From Prevotella sp. UBA6447 (GTDB lineage: Bacteria; Bacteroidota; Bacteroidia; Bacteroidales; Bacteroidaceae): a stretch of DNA of 64,000 nt. Under the pieces are notes generated by a model that ran no database searches, was not told the DNA's origin, and worked only from the letters and a program-made list of their open reading frames with translations. A program made the position numbers and the translations under genes. This document shows, piece after piece, positions 55,908 to 63,746 of this stretch. The stretch lies in assembly GCA_002437115.1 (NCBI GenBank), contig DJOD01000064.1, forward strand, positions 15,992 through 79,991, in the 5' to 3' direction. Each line of letters opens with the position of its first letter. Position 1 is the stretch's first letter.

Positions 55908-56460
55908 AACGTGCGGGCAGCGCCCGCGTGGCCAACTGCTCAAGGGTGTCTAAGTTGTAAATGGTGATGGCACCGTCGGACATGATGCCCAACGTGGGCG
56001 GGTTTCCACCCTTGGGAAACGTGATGGAGCCTGTGTTGCAGACCAGGCTGTGGTCTTTGCACTCGGAGAGCTCCCACAAGTGGGTATGGCCGTAGACCAC
56101 GGCATCGAAATGTCCTGGCGGCAGGTTCTCCTTATTATAAACGTGTCCGTGTGTGAGCAACACGCGACGACCCTCGTCCACAAGGATGGTGTAGGTCGAG
56201 AGAATGGGAAAGCGGAGGAGCATCTGGTCGACCTCCGAGTCGCAGTTGCCACGCACGGCCACGATGTCGTCGGCCATGGCGTTGAGCGCCTGGGCAATGC
56301 CAGGGGCGTCAAGACCGTCGGGCACGCCATTGCGAGGCCCGTAGTTGAGGATGTCGCCCATGAGGAGCAACATGTCGCAACGCTGGGCATGATAGAAGTC
56401 GAGCGCACGGCGCAGACGTGGCAGCGAGCCGTGGATGTCGGAAAGGAGCATGTATCTCAT
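55906..56460 (-). CDS. yfcE: YfcE/MJ0936-type metallophosphodiesterase
   Basis: Two-metal phosphodiesterase of 184 residues. Family motifs are 'LLSDIHGS' (Asp-His), 'LLMGDILNYGPR' (GD), 'VRGNCDSEVD' (GNCD), 'LLTHGH' and 'VVYGHTH'. The natural substrate of this family is unclear (it cleaves model phosphodiesters). Its start codon overlaps the stop of the sigma factor gene by 4 bases (ATGA), so the two are translationally coupled. The conserved pair may share a physiological context, perhaps stationary-phase or nucleotide signalling; this is inference. Confidence 0.92.
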   Translation of the reverse strand: MRYMLLSDIHGSLPRLRRALDFYHAQRCDMLLLMGDILNYGPRNGVPDGLDAPGIAQALNAMADDIVAVRGNCDSEVDQMLLRFPILSTYTILVDEGRRVLLTHGHVYNKENLPPGHFDAVVYGHTHLWELSECKDHSLVCNTGSITFPKGGNPPTLGIMSDGAITIYNLDTLEQLATRALPAR

Positions 56461-57179
56461 CGTGACAAGTAGTTACGGAGGTCCTTGTTGGCCGTCATGC
56501 GACAGAGCTGGCGCACGGCCTTGTTGCGTATCTGCCTGACGCGCTCACGCTTCAGGCCCATCCGCTGGGCGGTCTCGGCCATGGTGAGGGCTGGTGTCCC
56601 AATTCCATATAGGTTGGCGGCCACGCGCTGTTCGCGTCCTTCAAGACGAGCCACAAGGCGGGCAAGCTCATCCAGAATGGCTCCCTTCTCCAGCATCTGC
56701 CCAGGGTCGGCAGCATGAGGGTTGGCCACCACGCGACCCAGGCTCAAGTCCTGGCTCCCACCCACTGGGGCATCAATAGAGAGGGCGTGGCTGCGGCGCC
56801 TCTCGGCAACCGTGTTACCAGCGTCGCGAGGCACGCGGTAAAGGCCCGTCTGCTGCTTGATAGCCTCGCGCATGGCCTCGCGTATGTAGGGGGCGGCAAA
56901 GGTGACGAAACGCTTGCCGCGACTGCCGTCAAACTTGGCGGCGGCACGCATCATGCCAATGTTACCCTCACTGATAAGGTCTTCGGTGGCCAAGCCGCAG
57001 CCTGCGTACTGGCGTGCCAGCGACACCACGAAGGTAAGGTTGGCAGTGGTGAGCTTGGCAAGCGCCTGGCTGTCGCCCTGGTGTATGCGCTCAGCTAGTT
57101 GCCGTTCCTCGGCATCGGTGAGGAGCCGCTCTTGGCCTATCTCACCGAGATAGGTATCTATCGATTTCTTCTCGTTCAT
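56457..57179 (-). CDS. RpoD-like group 2 sigma factor
   Basis: 240-residue sigma-70 family protein, shorter than the roughly 285-residue primary sigma of this phylum. Region 1.2 ('IDTYLGEIGQERLLTDAEER'), region 2 ('NLTFVVSLARQYAGCGLATE', 'ISEGNIGMMRAAAKFD', 'FVTFAAPYIREAMREAI'), region 3 and region 4 with helix-turn-helix ('MAETAQRMGLKRERVRQIRN') are all present. It probably redirects RNA polymerase under particular conditions. Its -10 and -35 contact residues look like those of the housekeeping factor, so the promoter pattern may be similar. It is between a 65-residue protein gene (21-base gap) and yfcE. Confidence 0.88.
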   Translation of the reverse strand: MNEKKSIDTYLGEIGQERLLTDAEERQLAERIHQGDSQALAKLTTANLTFVVSLARQYAGCGLATEDLISEGNIGMMRAAAKFDGSRGKRFVTFAAPYIREAMREAIKQQTGLYRVPRDAGNTVAERRRSHALSIDAPVGGSQDLSLGRVVANPHAADPGQMLEKGAILDELARLVARLEGREQRVAANLYGIGTPALTMAETAQRMGLKRERVRQIRNKAVRQLCRMTANKDLRNYLSR

Positions 57180-57200
57180 ATTATGGGTCTGTTAGGGTTG

Positions 57201-57398
57201 TCATAAGCCTGCGTCAAGCAGCATCTCGGCCACTTCCTCGGGCGTGTTGTAATCGATTCCAAAGGCCAGTTCCTCGTCAGAGAACTCCTTGGAGAGCTTG
57301 GCAGCCTCATCGTCGCTGACGCGACGGCGACCATCGTCATCGACGGCACTCAGCAGCGCCTTCAAAATCTGGTTTCTATACTCGGTGAGGTTTTGCAT
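57201..57398 (-). CDS. small acidic protein upstream of the sigma factor (65 aa)
   Basis: The start at 57398 ('MQNLTEYRNQILKALLSAVD') is chosen because the promoter -7 box lies at 57411-57418. The chain is acidic and predicted helical, with 'RRRVSDDEAAKLSKEFSDEE' and 'NTPEEVAEMLLDAGL'. It has no signal peptide or known domain. A small protein directly before an alternative sigma gene could be a regulator such as an anti-sigma or a co-factor, but nothing in the sequence proves this. Confidence 0.7.
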   Translation of the reverse strand: MQNLTEYRNQILKALLSAVDDDGRRRVSDDEAAKLSKEFSDEELAFGIDYNTPEEVAEMLLDAGL

Positions 57399-57410
57399 TT
57401 TCTTTTTTTC

Positions 57411-57443
57411 CAAAGATACTGCTTTAGTGGCACACACCATCAA
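57411..57443 (-). promoter_or_regulatory. promoter of the small protein-sigma-yfcE operon
   Basis: On the minus strand TTG (57443-57441), 22-bp spacer, TATCTTTG (57418-57411). Confidence 0.6.
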
Positions 57444-57539
57444 GGACAGCCACATATTTAACGCATATTAACCTATTCTCGTCAAGCCCGAGATGCGAAC
57501 TATCGCACCTTTCGTTGCGTCATTTCTTATGGATACAAT

Positions 57540-57860
57540 CGTTCTTTCTCCTGTCGGGCTATCTGTTTGAGCTGCTCCTCAAAGCAGCGATAAATCAAGG
57601 CAATGGTGTAGCAGATGCGCTGGCTGTGCTTCATGCCTGGTAACAACTTTACACACAAGGACTTGGAGCAAGCATAGCCCATCACCTCGAAGAGGACTTA
57701 GAGAATCTTGATATCGAAGCCCCAAAGGGTCTCGCCATCATAAAGTCCCACGGCGAACAGCTTGCGGAAAGCGTATGCGCAGGTGTGTAGACCAGGAAAA
57801 TCAGCGTGCTAGCATAAAGGGCCAGCACCCACAGGGGAGCTCTTGACAGGTATCGCTTGA
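57540..57860 (-). pseudogene. N-terminal remnant of a DUF5690-type membrane protein gene
   Basis: Minus-strand pieces in different frames read 'IKRYLSRAPLWVLALYASTL', then 'YAFRKLFAVGLYDGETLWGF' (with DIKIL and a stop), then 'LFEVMGYACSKSLCVKLLPG'. This follows the conserved start of DUF5690 transporters ('MYAFRKPF..G.YDG.TLWG.DYKI', 'Q..GY..SK..G.K'). At least one frameshift and one in-frame stop are present and the rest of the protein (more than 300 residues) is absent. It lies directly after the YhcH gene. Confidence 0.6.
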
Positions 57861-57868
57861 TCCACGGC

Positions 57869-58516
57869 CTATTTCTTATAATCGACCTTCACCACGATGA
57901 CCTTCACGTGCTCGCCACCCTTGCCAGTCTGCAACTTCGCGATGTGCCAGTCGCAGGGGAACATGATGTTGAACGTGCCGGGGATGGACTCGAATCGCTG
58001 CAGCCTGTCGGCGTCAAAGCGATAGTGTTCCACGTCGGGCTTGTAGTCGCCAAGGGGCTCCGACGTGTCATGGTCGAGCCGCGCAAAGCCTTCCAAGCCA
58101 TCGACCACCATCATGAAGTCGATCTTCTCGCGGTGCGACTCGGAGCCTTTCCCTGCCTGCAGGTCGGCTTCACCGCACCAATTGGTGCCATCCTCCACCG
58201 AAGCGGTCAACCCTTCGCCGATGGGCACGCGCCCTGGCTTGAGCGACTTGAGGTCGTTGGCCTGCAACCAGGCGAAGAGGGCGTCCCACTGCTTGCTGTT
58301 GCGCGAGTATTGGACGTAGAACTCCGTCGGGTTGACCGTTGGCGCTGGCACAGCCTTGCGGAACGCCCCTTTCCACGCTCCGCGCCTCACCCACTTGGCC
58401 GCCACCTTCTCCACGTCGTTCGGATACTGTGCGGTATAGGTCTGCGCGGTCACACTGCCATGACCGAGCATCAGGCCCAGGGCCAAGGTGGCTATACTCT
58501 TCATTGCTTGTTTCAT
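57869..58516 (-). CDS. exported YhcH/YjgK/YiaL-family protein (NanQ-like)
   Basis: The YhcH family (cupin-like, metal-binding) includes NanQ, the anomerase of free N-acetylneuraminate in Escherichia coli. The start at 58516 gives a signal peptide of about 25 residues ('MKQAMKSIATLALGLMLGHG', cut before QTYT), so unlike NanQ this copy acts outside the cytoplasm. Family motifs include 'KPGRVPIGEGLTASVED', 'GSESHREKIDFMMVVDG', 'YKPDVEHYRFDA' and 'FNIMFPCDWHIAKL', with metal-type His and Glu residues. It could adjust sialic acid released by the GH33 sialidase before uptake. The gene is 130 bases after the DUF1460 gene. Confidence 0.82.
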   Translation of the reverse strand: MKQAMKSIATLALGLMLGHGSVTAQTYTAQYPNDVEKVAAKWVRRGAWKGAFRKAVPAPTVNPTEFYVQYSRNSKQWDALFAWLQANDLKSLKPGRVPIGEGLTASVEDGTNWCGEADLQAGKGSESHREKIDFMMVVDGLEGFARLDHDTSEPLGDYKPDVEHYRFDADRLQRFESIPGTFNIMFPCDWHIAKLQTGKGGEHVKVIVVKVDYKK

Positions 58517-58646
58517 GTGTTGTCTGTTTTGGTTGCATATCACCATGATGTCACCATCAGGGATTGGACGGCTTCTAAAAGCAAATGCAAAATTAATGGA
58601 AATGTTTTGAAGAAACGCTTTCTTAACTCATCTTGTCTTTAATTAG

Positions 58647-59498
58647 TCAGCGTGGTCTCACCACGCGTATGCCTATCTGCGAGGGATGCCTGGCCATATA
58701 GGTCGAGAGCAACATGGGCTCCTCCACCACCTTGTGGTGTACCGACGAGGCGTTGAGCATATGGAGGCCGTCGGCGTGCCAGGCGGCGATGCCGATGTGG
58801 CTGGTGTCGAGCCCTTTCTTGGAGGTGAGGATCACGATGATGTCGCCGTCATGGATGGTCTGCCTGAGCAGCTTCGAGTTGGCCAGGCGGTTCTTGGGAA
58901 TGTAACGGTAGCGGTGCCCAGTGATGGAGTCTTCCATGCGCCGCACCTCATCCACCCACTCGGGATGGCGCTTCAGCATGGGATAGATGTACGTGTGGGT
59001 CGTCATGTAGTTGGCCCTGACGGTCTGCACGGCGGTGAAGGGGGGCACGGGACCCTGCACGTCGCTCACCAGCCCCATGCGCTCATTGTCGCGTATCCAA
59101 TAGGTGAAGTAGTGCAATCGGTCGGGATAGCCTACCTTCCCGCCTCGGTAACGAATGAGCCTGAGGTTGTGGCAGAAATCGGCAAAGCCCCGCTTCCGTT
59201 GCTTGGCGCAACGCGTGAGGGCCAGCACCGTCTCCACGTAGGTCGTGCAGTCCATCTGCCTGAGGTTGACCACGAGCCGCTCATTGGCGTTCTTCTCAAG
59301 TGTCTTGGCCACATAAGGCAACCCGCACAGCTGGCGGGCAAACCATGTCATGTAGTTGGAACCCTTGCCCAGGCGAGCTGCCTTGGCCAGGAGGCGCGTC
59401 ACCTTCACCGAGTCGCTGCGCCAATAGTCGGGGCTGTTGGCCCAGAGTGCCGTGTTAGCGGTGACGAGGAAGAGAAAAAGGATGATTGCTTTTTTCAT
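58647..59498 (-). CDS. DUF1460 family peptidoglycan amidase-like protein
   Basis: NlpC/P60-like cysteine enzyme, related to N-acetylmuramoyl-L-alanine amidases. The start at 59498 gives a signal peptide of about 20 residues ('MKKAIILFLFLVTANTALWA') and 283 residues in all. The catalytic Cys is in 'RQMDCTTYVETVLALTR' and a His in 'GLDTSHIGIAAWHADG', with an Asp/Asn region after it. Such enzymes process peptidoglycan or its fragments. It is the last of four genes read from 62662, 19 bases after the DUF4421 gene. The frame above 59498 lies inside DUF4421. Confidence 0.87.
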   Translation of the reverse strand: MKKAIILFLFLVTANTALWANSPDYWRSDSVKVTRLLAKAARLGKGSNYMTWFARQLCGLPYVAKTLEKNANERLVVNLRQMDCTTYVETVLALTRCAKQRKRGFADFCHNLRLIRYRGGKVGYPDRLHYFTYWIRDNERMGLVSDVQGPVPPFTAVQTVRANYMTTHTYIYPMLKRHPEWVDEVRRMEDSITGHRYRYIPKNRLANSKLLRQTIHDGDIIVILTSKKGLDTSHIGIAAWHADGLHMLNASSVHHKVVEEPMLLSTYMARHPSQIGIRVVRPR

Positions 59499-59517
59499 AT
59501 TGTTGTGCTGACGGCGG

Positions 59518-60627
59518 TCATTGCCGCCCAAAATTATAACCCACATAGATGTTGACCGCCCCGAAGATGTTGTTGGTCTTAAACTGATCCTTGCGGTAGT
59601 TGTAGGCATGGAACACGGAGCTGGCTCCCACATACCATCGCGTGTTGTTCCATACCAGACCAAGCCGGAGCACACCGTCGAGGTTGATGTTCTTGAAGTC
59701 GAAGTCGCGAAACAAGTCGTTCGACTTTTGCTTCACGTCGCTCAGCGAACGCTTGTAGCTGAGCGATCCCATGAGCGAGGCGTTGAAGAGCCAGTTGTAA
59801 GCAAACACCCAGTTGATGCCGTAGCCGCCCGAGATGGAGTAGTCGGTATACTTGACCTTGGAGAACATCATCGACGTGTCGATGGCCGTCGCACCGTAGT
59901 TGGTTCCCAACCGCTGGTCGACGAGCGCGCCGAGCTTCTCCCAGTCGATCTCAAGCGAGTGGCGCGTGTAGCCTATGCCCAGCATTGGGCTGCCTGCTGT
60001 GCGCCGCTGCACGGTGCTCTGACTGTAGGCTGCCGGGTAAGAGAACTTGCGGTGGTTGAAGATGTAGTAGAGGTTACCGCCCATGATGCTCGAGTGGAAA
60101 CCGTCGAACGACGCGCCTTTCATCCGTCGGGTATCAATGCCGGCGCCCAAGTCGAGCTTGGAGATGGTGTAGTCGTTTCCCGACTTGCGGTAAAACAAGT
60201 CCACACCTATCTGGTTGCTATAGAGGCTTAGGTTCAGGTCTTGCTTCTTGTCGTCGCTGCCCAGGTGGGTGAGGTCGACGGTATAGCCCAAGAACACCCA
60301 CCGCCAACCCACATAGGGCCCCACCTTCACCGAGGGCTTGGGCGAGAAGCCTATCTCCTGCTTGGCCTTGTTGGCCAGGTAGTAGACCTCATAGGTGTTG
60401 GTGTTCTGCAGCATCACGGTGAAGTTATAGTGTTGTGGCTCCACATAGTTGGTGTCGACGCGCGAAAACTCCTTCACAAACTGATAGAGAGCGTTGAGGA
60501 TGGGATTGCGCAACTGCTTGCCCACGCCCTGGGAACGGCGGAACTTCTCGCCGACCCTTGTGGAGTCGGTGGCAGCCTGGCACCCGAGAGCCATCAGCAG
60601 GACGATGAGCAGCACACGTGTCCTCAT
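59518..60627 (-). CDS. DUF4421 outer-membrane barrel protein
   Basis: The ATG at 60627 (after a TTG at 60633) gives a 19-residue signal peptide ('MRTRVLLIVLLMALGCQA'), possibly a lipobox with Cys17. The remaining 350 residues form amphipathic strands ('PSVKVGPYVGWRWVFLGYTV', 'DYSISGGYGINWVFAYNWLF', 'NIFGAVNIYVGYNFGRQ') typical of a beta-barrel ending in the outer membrane. DUF4421 has no known function. Its start codon lies 2 bases from the stop of the Gfo/Idh gene. Together with DUF1460 it may be part of envelope maintenance. Confidence 0.87.
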   Translation of the reverse strand: MRTRVLLIVLLMALGCQAATDSTRVGEKFRRSQGVGKQLRNPILNALYQFVKEFSRVDTNYVEPQHYNFTVMLQNTNTYEVYYLANKAKQEIGFSPKPSVKVGPYVGWRWVFLGYTVDLTHLGSDDKKQDLNLSLYSNQIGVDLFYRKSGNDYTISKLDLGAGIDTRRMKGASFDGFHSSIMGGNLYYIFNHRKFSYPAAYSQSTVQRRTAGSPMLGIGYTRHSLEIDWEKLGALVDQRLGTNYGATAIDTSMMFSKVKYTDYSISGGYGINWVFAYNWLFNASLMGSLSYKRSLSDVKQKSNDLFRDFDFKNINLDGVLRLGLVWNNTRWYVGASSVFHAYNYRKDQFKTNNIFGAVNIYVGYNFGRQ

Positions 60628-60629
60628 GG

Positions 60630-61616
60630 TCAAAACTTGCCCAGGATGCGATCCATGACCCAGTTGGTGGGGGTGGCGCTGACGCTTGTCGCCTCGCAGG
60701 TTCCTATGCCCTGCAGGTGCTCCACGACAGATCGGATGATGGGTAGCTGCACATGCGTGGGATTGGGTATGACAAGGCTCTGGTTGCCATCGCTGGTAAC
60801 CACCTGGATGGGATCGTAATTGTAGACGGAGAAGCCCATCGACCCTTTGTCGCCGATGATGACGATGCGGTCTTCCTTGGCGCTCTCATGGCCCACGAAG
60901 CACCAGGAGGCGCTGCCGGGTATGCCGTTCTCGAAGAGAAACGAGGCGCTGATGGTGTCTTGTGCCTGGTAGAGATGCTCGCGGTTGGCGGTATAGCCAT
61001 GTGCCCTGACGATAACACCGAAGAGTTGTTGCAACAGGTCGAGCTGGTGGGGCGCCAGGTCATAGAAGTAGCCGCCACCGCCCGCGATGTCGGGCTGCAA
61101 GCGCCAGGGCAGGCTGCTCCCGTGGGCATAGTCGAGCTCACGGGGTGGAACCGAGAAACGTATCTGCACGTTGATGACTTTGCCCAGCGTGCCGTCGTCC
61201 ACCAGTTCCTTCACCTTGCGGAAGTAAGGCAGGTAGCGGCGATAGTAGGCCACGAAGCACGGCACGCCCATCCGTTCGGATATGCGGTTGATGCGCAGGC
61301 AGTCCTCATAGTTGGCAGCCAGAGGCTTCTCCACGTAACAGGGCTTGCCCGAGCGCATGGACATGATGGCGAAGGTGGTGTGGCTCGACGGCGGGGTGGC
61401 GATATAGACGGCATCGACGGCGGGATCGTCGATGAGCTCTTGCGGGTCGGTGTACCAGCGGCGCACGTGGTGGCGCTCGGCGTAGTCGCGTGCCTTGGCG
61501 GCATTGCGGCTCATCACCGCCACGACCTGCGAGCCGGCCACCTCACCGAAAGCGGGCCCCGACTTCTTCTCCGTGACCTCGCCGCAGCCTATGAATCCCC
61601 AATTGATTTTTTTCAT
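60630..61616 (-). CDS. Gfo/Idh/MocA family oxidoreductase
   Basis: NAD(P)-dependent sugar or inositol dehydrogenase family. The Rossmann fold starts 'WGFIGCGEVTEKKSGPAF', with 'VDAVYIATPPSSH' and the family Lys in 'CYVEKPLAAN'. The C-terminal beta-sheet domain carries 'GYFYDLAPHQLDLLQ', whose Asp-His pair lies near the substrate. 328 residues is full length. The real substrate is unknown. The gene begins 2 bases before the EEP nuclease-family gene's stop and ends 2 bases from DUF4421, so all are co-transcribed. Confidence 0.92.
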   Translation of the reverse strand: MKKINWGFIGCGEVTEKKSGPAFGEVAGSQVVAVMSRNAAKARDYAERHHVRRWYTDPQELIDDPAVDAVYIATPPSSHTTFAIMSMRSGKPCYVEKPLAANYEDCLRINRISERMGVPCFVAYYRRYLPYFRKVKELVDDGTLGKVINVQIRFSVPPRELDYAHGSSLPWRLQPDIAGGGGYFYDLAPHQLDLLQQLFGVIVRAHGYTANREHLYQAQDTISASFLFENGIPGSASWCFVGHESAKEDRIVIIGDKGSMGFSVYNYDPIQVVTSDGNQSLVIPNPTHVQLPIIRSVVEHLQGIGTCEATSVSATPTNWVMDRILGKF

Positions 61617-61618
61617 GG

Positions 61619-62662
61619 TTAATGGCTTTGTCTTTTCACCTGAAACGTGGCCAGGACGCCCTTATGGTCTGACGGCCACACGCCCAGCGGTGTCACGATG
61701 GGTTCCTGCGTCCCGAGGGGCACACGCTTGCCGTAGGCGATGGTTCCCTTGGGGCCGAAGAGCTCGCAACGGATTACCCTGATGCCCTTGCCACGGTAGA
61801 AAATGTAGTCGATGCGGTCGCGCTCGTCGCTCTTGGGCGCCCACGTCAGGCGGCTCTCCTTCACGGCGGGGTTGTCTGCAGGAAAGGTGAAGCCCGGATG
61901 GGTCAGCACATTGGGATGAGCCGTGCGGTAACAATCGCGGAAGCCAGCACGCAGCAGCGAGGCTGTCTGCGGCCAAGCCACCACCACACCATGGTGGTCG
62001 TAAAGGTTGCGCGTCTGCTTCGTCCAGTCTTGTACCGATGGCTCGTTGAAGTCGCCACCGATGATGGTGATGTACCCACGTTCCTCGTCGCGCCGAGCCT
62101 CGTCGAGAAAGAGGGCGATGGCCTCGTCGCGCTGCGACAGGGCATTGCGGCGCAAGATCTCGTCAACATCTGTCAGGGGCTCCATCTCGCGGAAGGTGTT
62201 GCCGTTGATGCCTCGCACTTCATAGTAGGTGTCGTTCAAGTAGTCGAGATGACTGGTGTAGAGGGCCACATTCCGGCCGCATACCTCGGTCTCAAGCTTG
62301 TAGATGGAGCCGTGGTCGTCGCGCAGGGGAAACACGGTCTTGTAGGTCGTGATGGGATGGCGCGACAGCAACCCTGTGTCGTCCGACCGAAAGCCGTGAT
62401 AGGCAACGCCGCGCTTGGCCATGTCGGCGCAAACGCGCGCGATGAAGTCGTCGCGGTAGTTGCGCACCTCGCTGAAGGTAACAAAATCGGGCTTCAGACG
62501 CTCCAGCTCATCTAGGATGGCCTCGTAACCGCCTGGCACCGACGTGCCTTCCTGCCAAATGTTCCATTGCAGCACGGTGAACGTGCCGCCCTTCTTGCCG
62601 GCAGCCACGGCGGTCAATACCAAGGTGGCGAGCAAGGTGAGCATCAGAACTATTCGTTTCAT
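61619..62662 (-). CDS. exported endonuclease/exonuclease/phosphatase-family protein
   Basis: The start at 62662 gives a signal peptide ('MKRIVLMLTLLATLVLTAVA'). The EEP fold follows: 'TVLQWNIWQEGT' (Asn), 'FVTFSEVRNYRDDF' (metal Glu), 'YTSHLDYLND' (His/Asp), 'IIGGDFNEPS' (GDFN) and 'WPSDHKGVLA' (SDH). All catalytic elements are present, so it should cleave a phosphodiester or phosphomonoester in the periplasm: nucleic acid, sphingolipid or inositol phosphate. It is the first gene of the EEP-Gfo/Idh-DUF4421-DUF1460 operon. A TATCTTTG at 62734-62741 is the likely -7 box. Confidence 0.9.
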   Translation of the reverse strand: MKRIVLMLTLLATLVLTAVAAGKKGGTFTVLQWNIWQEGTSVPGGYEAILDELERLKPDFVTFSEVRNYRDDFIARVCADMAKRGVAYHGFRSDDTGLLSRHPITTYKTVFPLRDDHGSIYKLETEVCGRNVALYTSHLDYLNDTYYEVRGINGNTFREMEPLTDVDEILRRNALSQRDEAIALFLDEARRDEERGYITIIGGDFNEPSVQDWTKQTRNLYDHHGVVVAWPQTASLLRAGFRDCYRTAHPNVLTHPGFTFPADNPAVKESRLTWAPKSDERDRIDYIFYRGKGIRVIRCELFGPKGTIAYGKRVPLGTQEPIVTPLGVWPSDHKGVLATFQVKRQSH

Positions 62663-63101
62663 TGTCTTGGGTTTTACATGGGATGGGGGCACACGGGCGG
62701 CCTCGGCCTACTAGTGGATGCCCCTGAGCATTGCAAAGATACTACAAAAAGTTGGAAACAGGCCACATAGGAGGACAAAAAACATGGGGAACGACATGTC
62801 CTCCATGTCGAAGGATATGCTATCGCGGAAAATAACAGCTTAAATCTCTGAAGCGCGAAACAAACGCGGTCACGAAAGGATGATCCTTTCGCCGTGGATG
62901 TGCTGGCTGTAGTCGTTGTTGTTACCTACACGGGCGACAGGGAATTGGCCTAAGACGATTTCTTCGTGGAATAATCTGCGCGTATTGTCTCAAGTCGCCA
63001 TATTATAGGCAATCATCACCAACCCATTACTCCGAATTAGAAAATAAAACGTCTTTAGTTCTGCTGAACTGCAAAAAATAAAATAAAAAACGCCAGAACA
63101 C
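62663..63101. other. intergenic region before tRNA-Leu
   Basis: It holds the -7 box at 62734-62741 for the EEP operon and a degenerate copy of the dispersed repeat (about 62829-62880: AAAATAACAGCTTAAAT ... CACGAAAGGA). A hairpin CGAAAGGA-TGA-TCCTTTCG lies at 62873-62891. No gene was found. Confidence 0.4.
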
Positions 63102-63132
63102 TTGCACGTATCGAAAATATGTTGTACCTTTG
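63102..63132 (+). promoter_or_regulatory. tRNA-Leu promoter
   Basis: TTG at 63102-63104, 20-bp spacer, TACCTTTG at 63125-63132; 21 bases before the tRNA. Confidence 0.75.
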
Positions 63133-63152
63133 CATCGCTTTTAACAAAGGAA

Positions 63153-63234
63153 GCCCAGATGGCGGAATAGGTAGACGCGCTGGTCTCAAACACCAGTGGA
63201 GTAATCCATCTCGGTTCGAGCCCGAGTCTGGGTA
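63153..63234 (+). tRNA. tRNA-Leu (anticodon CAA)
   Basis: The acceptor GCCCAGA pairs with TCTGGGT. The anticodon stem-loop is CTGGT-CTCAAAC-ACCAG, with anticodon CAA. The long variable arm (TGGAGTAATCCATC) and the T-arm CTCGG-TTCGAGC-CCGAG are typical of class II leucine tRNA. CCA is not encoded. Confidence 0.95.
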
Positions 63235-63239
63235 CCGCA

Positions 63240-63270
63240 AAGGAGAGAAGATCGCTTCTCTCCTTTTTAT
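63240..63270 (+). terminator. terminator after tRNA-Leu
   Basis: AAGGAGAGAAG/CTTCTCTCCTT (63240-63250, 63255-63265) with a 4-nt loop is followed by TTTAT. Confidence 0.88.
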
Positions 63271-63746
63271 TTTTTACTGACCGTGCCACACGTTCGCACA
63301 TGGCAGACTTACCATGCAGCGATTACCTTTGAATTTTCTTGAAAAACCTTTTTGCCATTTGAAAATGCCATTCCGATGGCTTCAAATATCGCCAAAATTC
63401 AAAAAAAACTTTTCTTTTGCAATGCATTAGCAATCAATCGGTTACGACACTTCTAAAAGATTTGATGCCAACAGTTGGCATTTCGGCTGGAGATAGCTAT
63501 CCTATTGAGTCTCAATATGGGCTTAACCTTCACACGAGAAAGGCCGAATCTTCATACGAAAAAAGCCTAACCATGGCAACATAGGCATCAAAAAATAGGT
63601 AAAATCTGCCATTCTCGCCCTGTGAGCGGGCGCTAAACCCGCTCCTTTGCTTTGTTTTCGCTTCCAGAATCCTCTACTCACAAGGTTGCGAAATGAGCAA
63701 AAAAACGAACACAATTGCCTTGCTTGAAACAATACTCCGTTAAATT
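63271..63746. other. 476-bp region between the tRNA and the right-end gene
   Basis: AT-rich on the left. A minus-strand frame at 63523-63732 (69 codons, ending 'GFFRMKIRPFSCEG') is open but has no recognised domain and only weak coding character. Sequences adjacent to tRNA genes are common integration sites, but no attachment repeat is visible here. Confidence 0.3.

Noticed and set aside
62870..63034. Possible transposase C-terminus ('SNGLVMIAYNMAT') on the minus strand
   Set aside because: Only about a dozen residues look transposase-like, and a stop follows immediately; too little to call an IS remnant.
63523..63732. 69-codon minus-strand frame near the tRNA
   Set aside because: It has no start context, no known domain and an unusual composition; kept only as a note within the intergenic entry.
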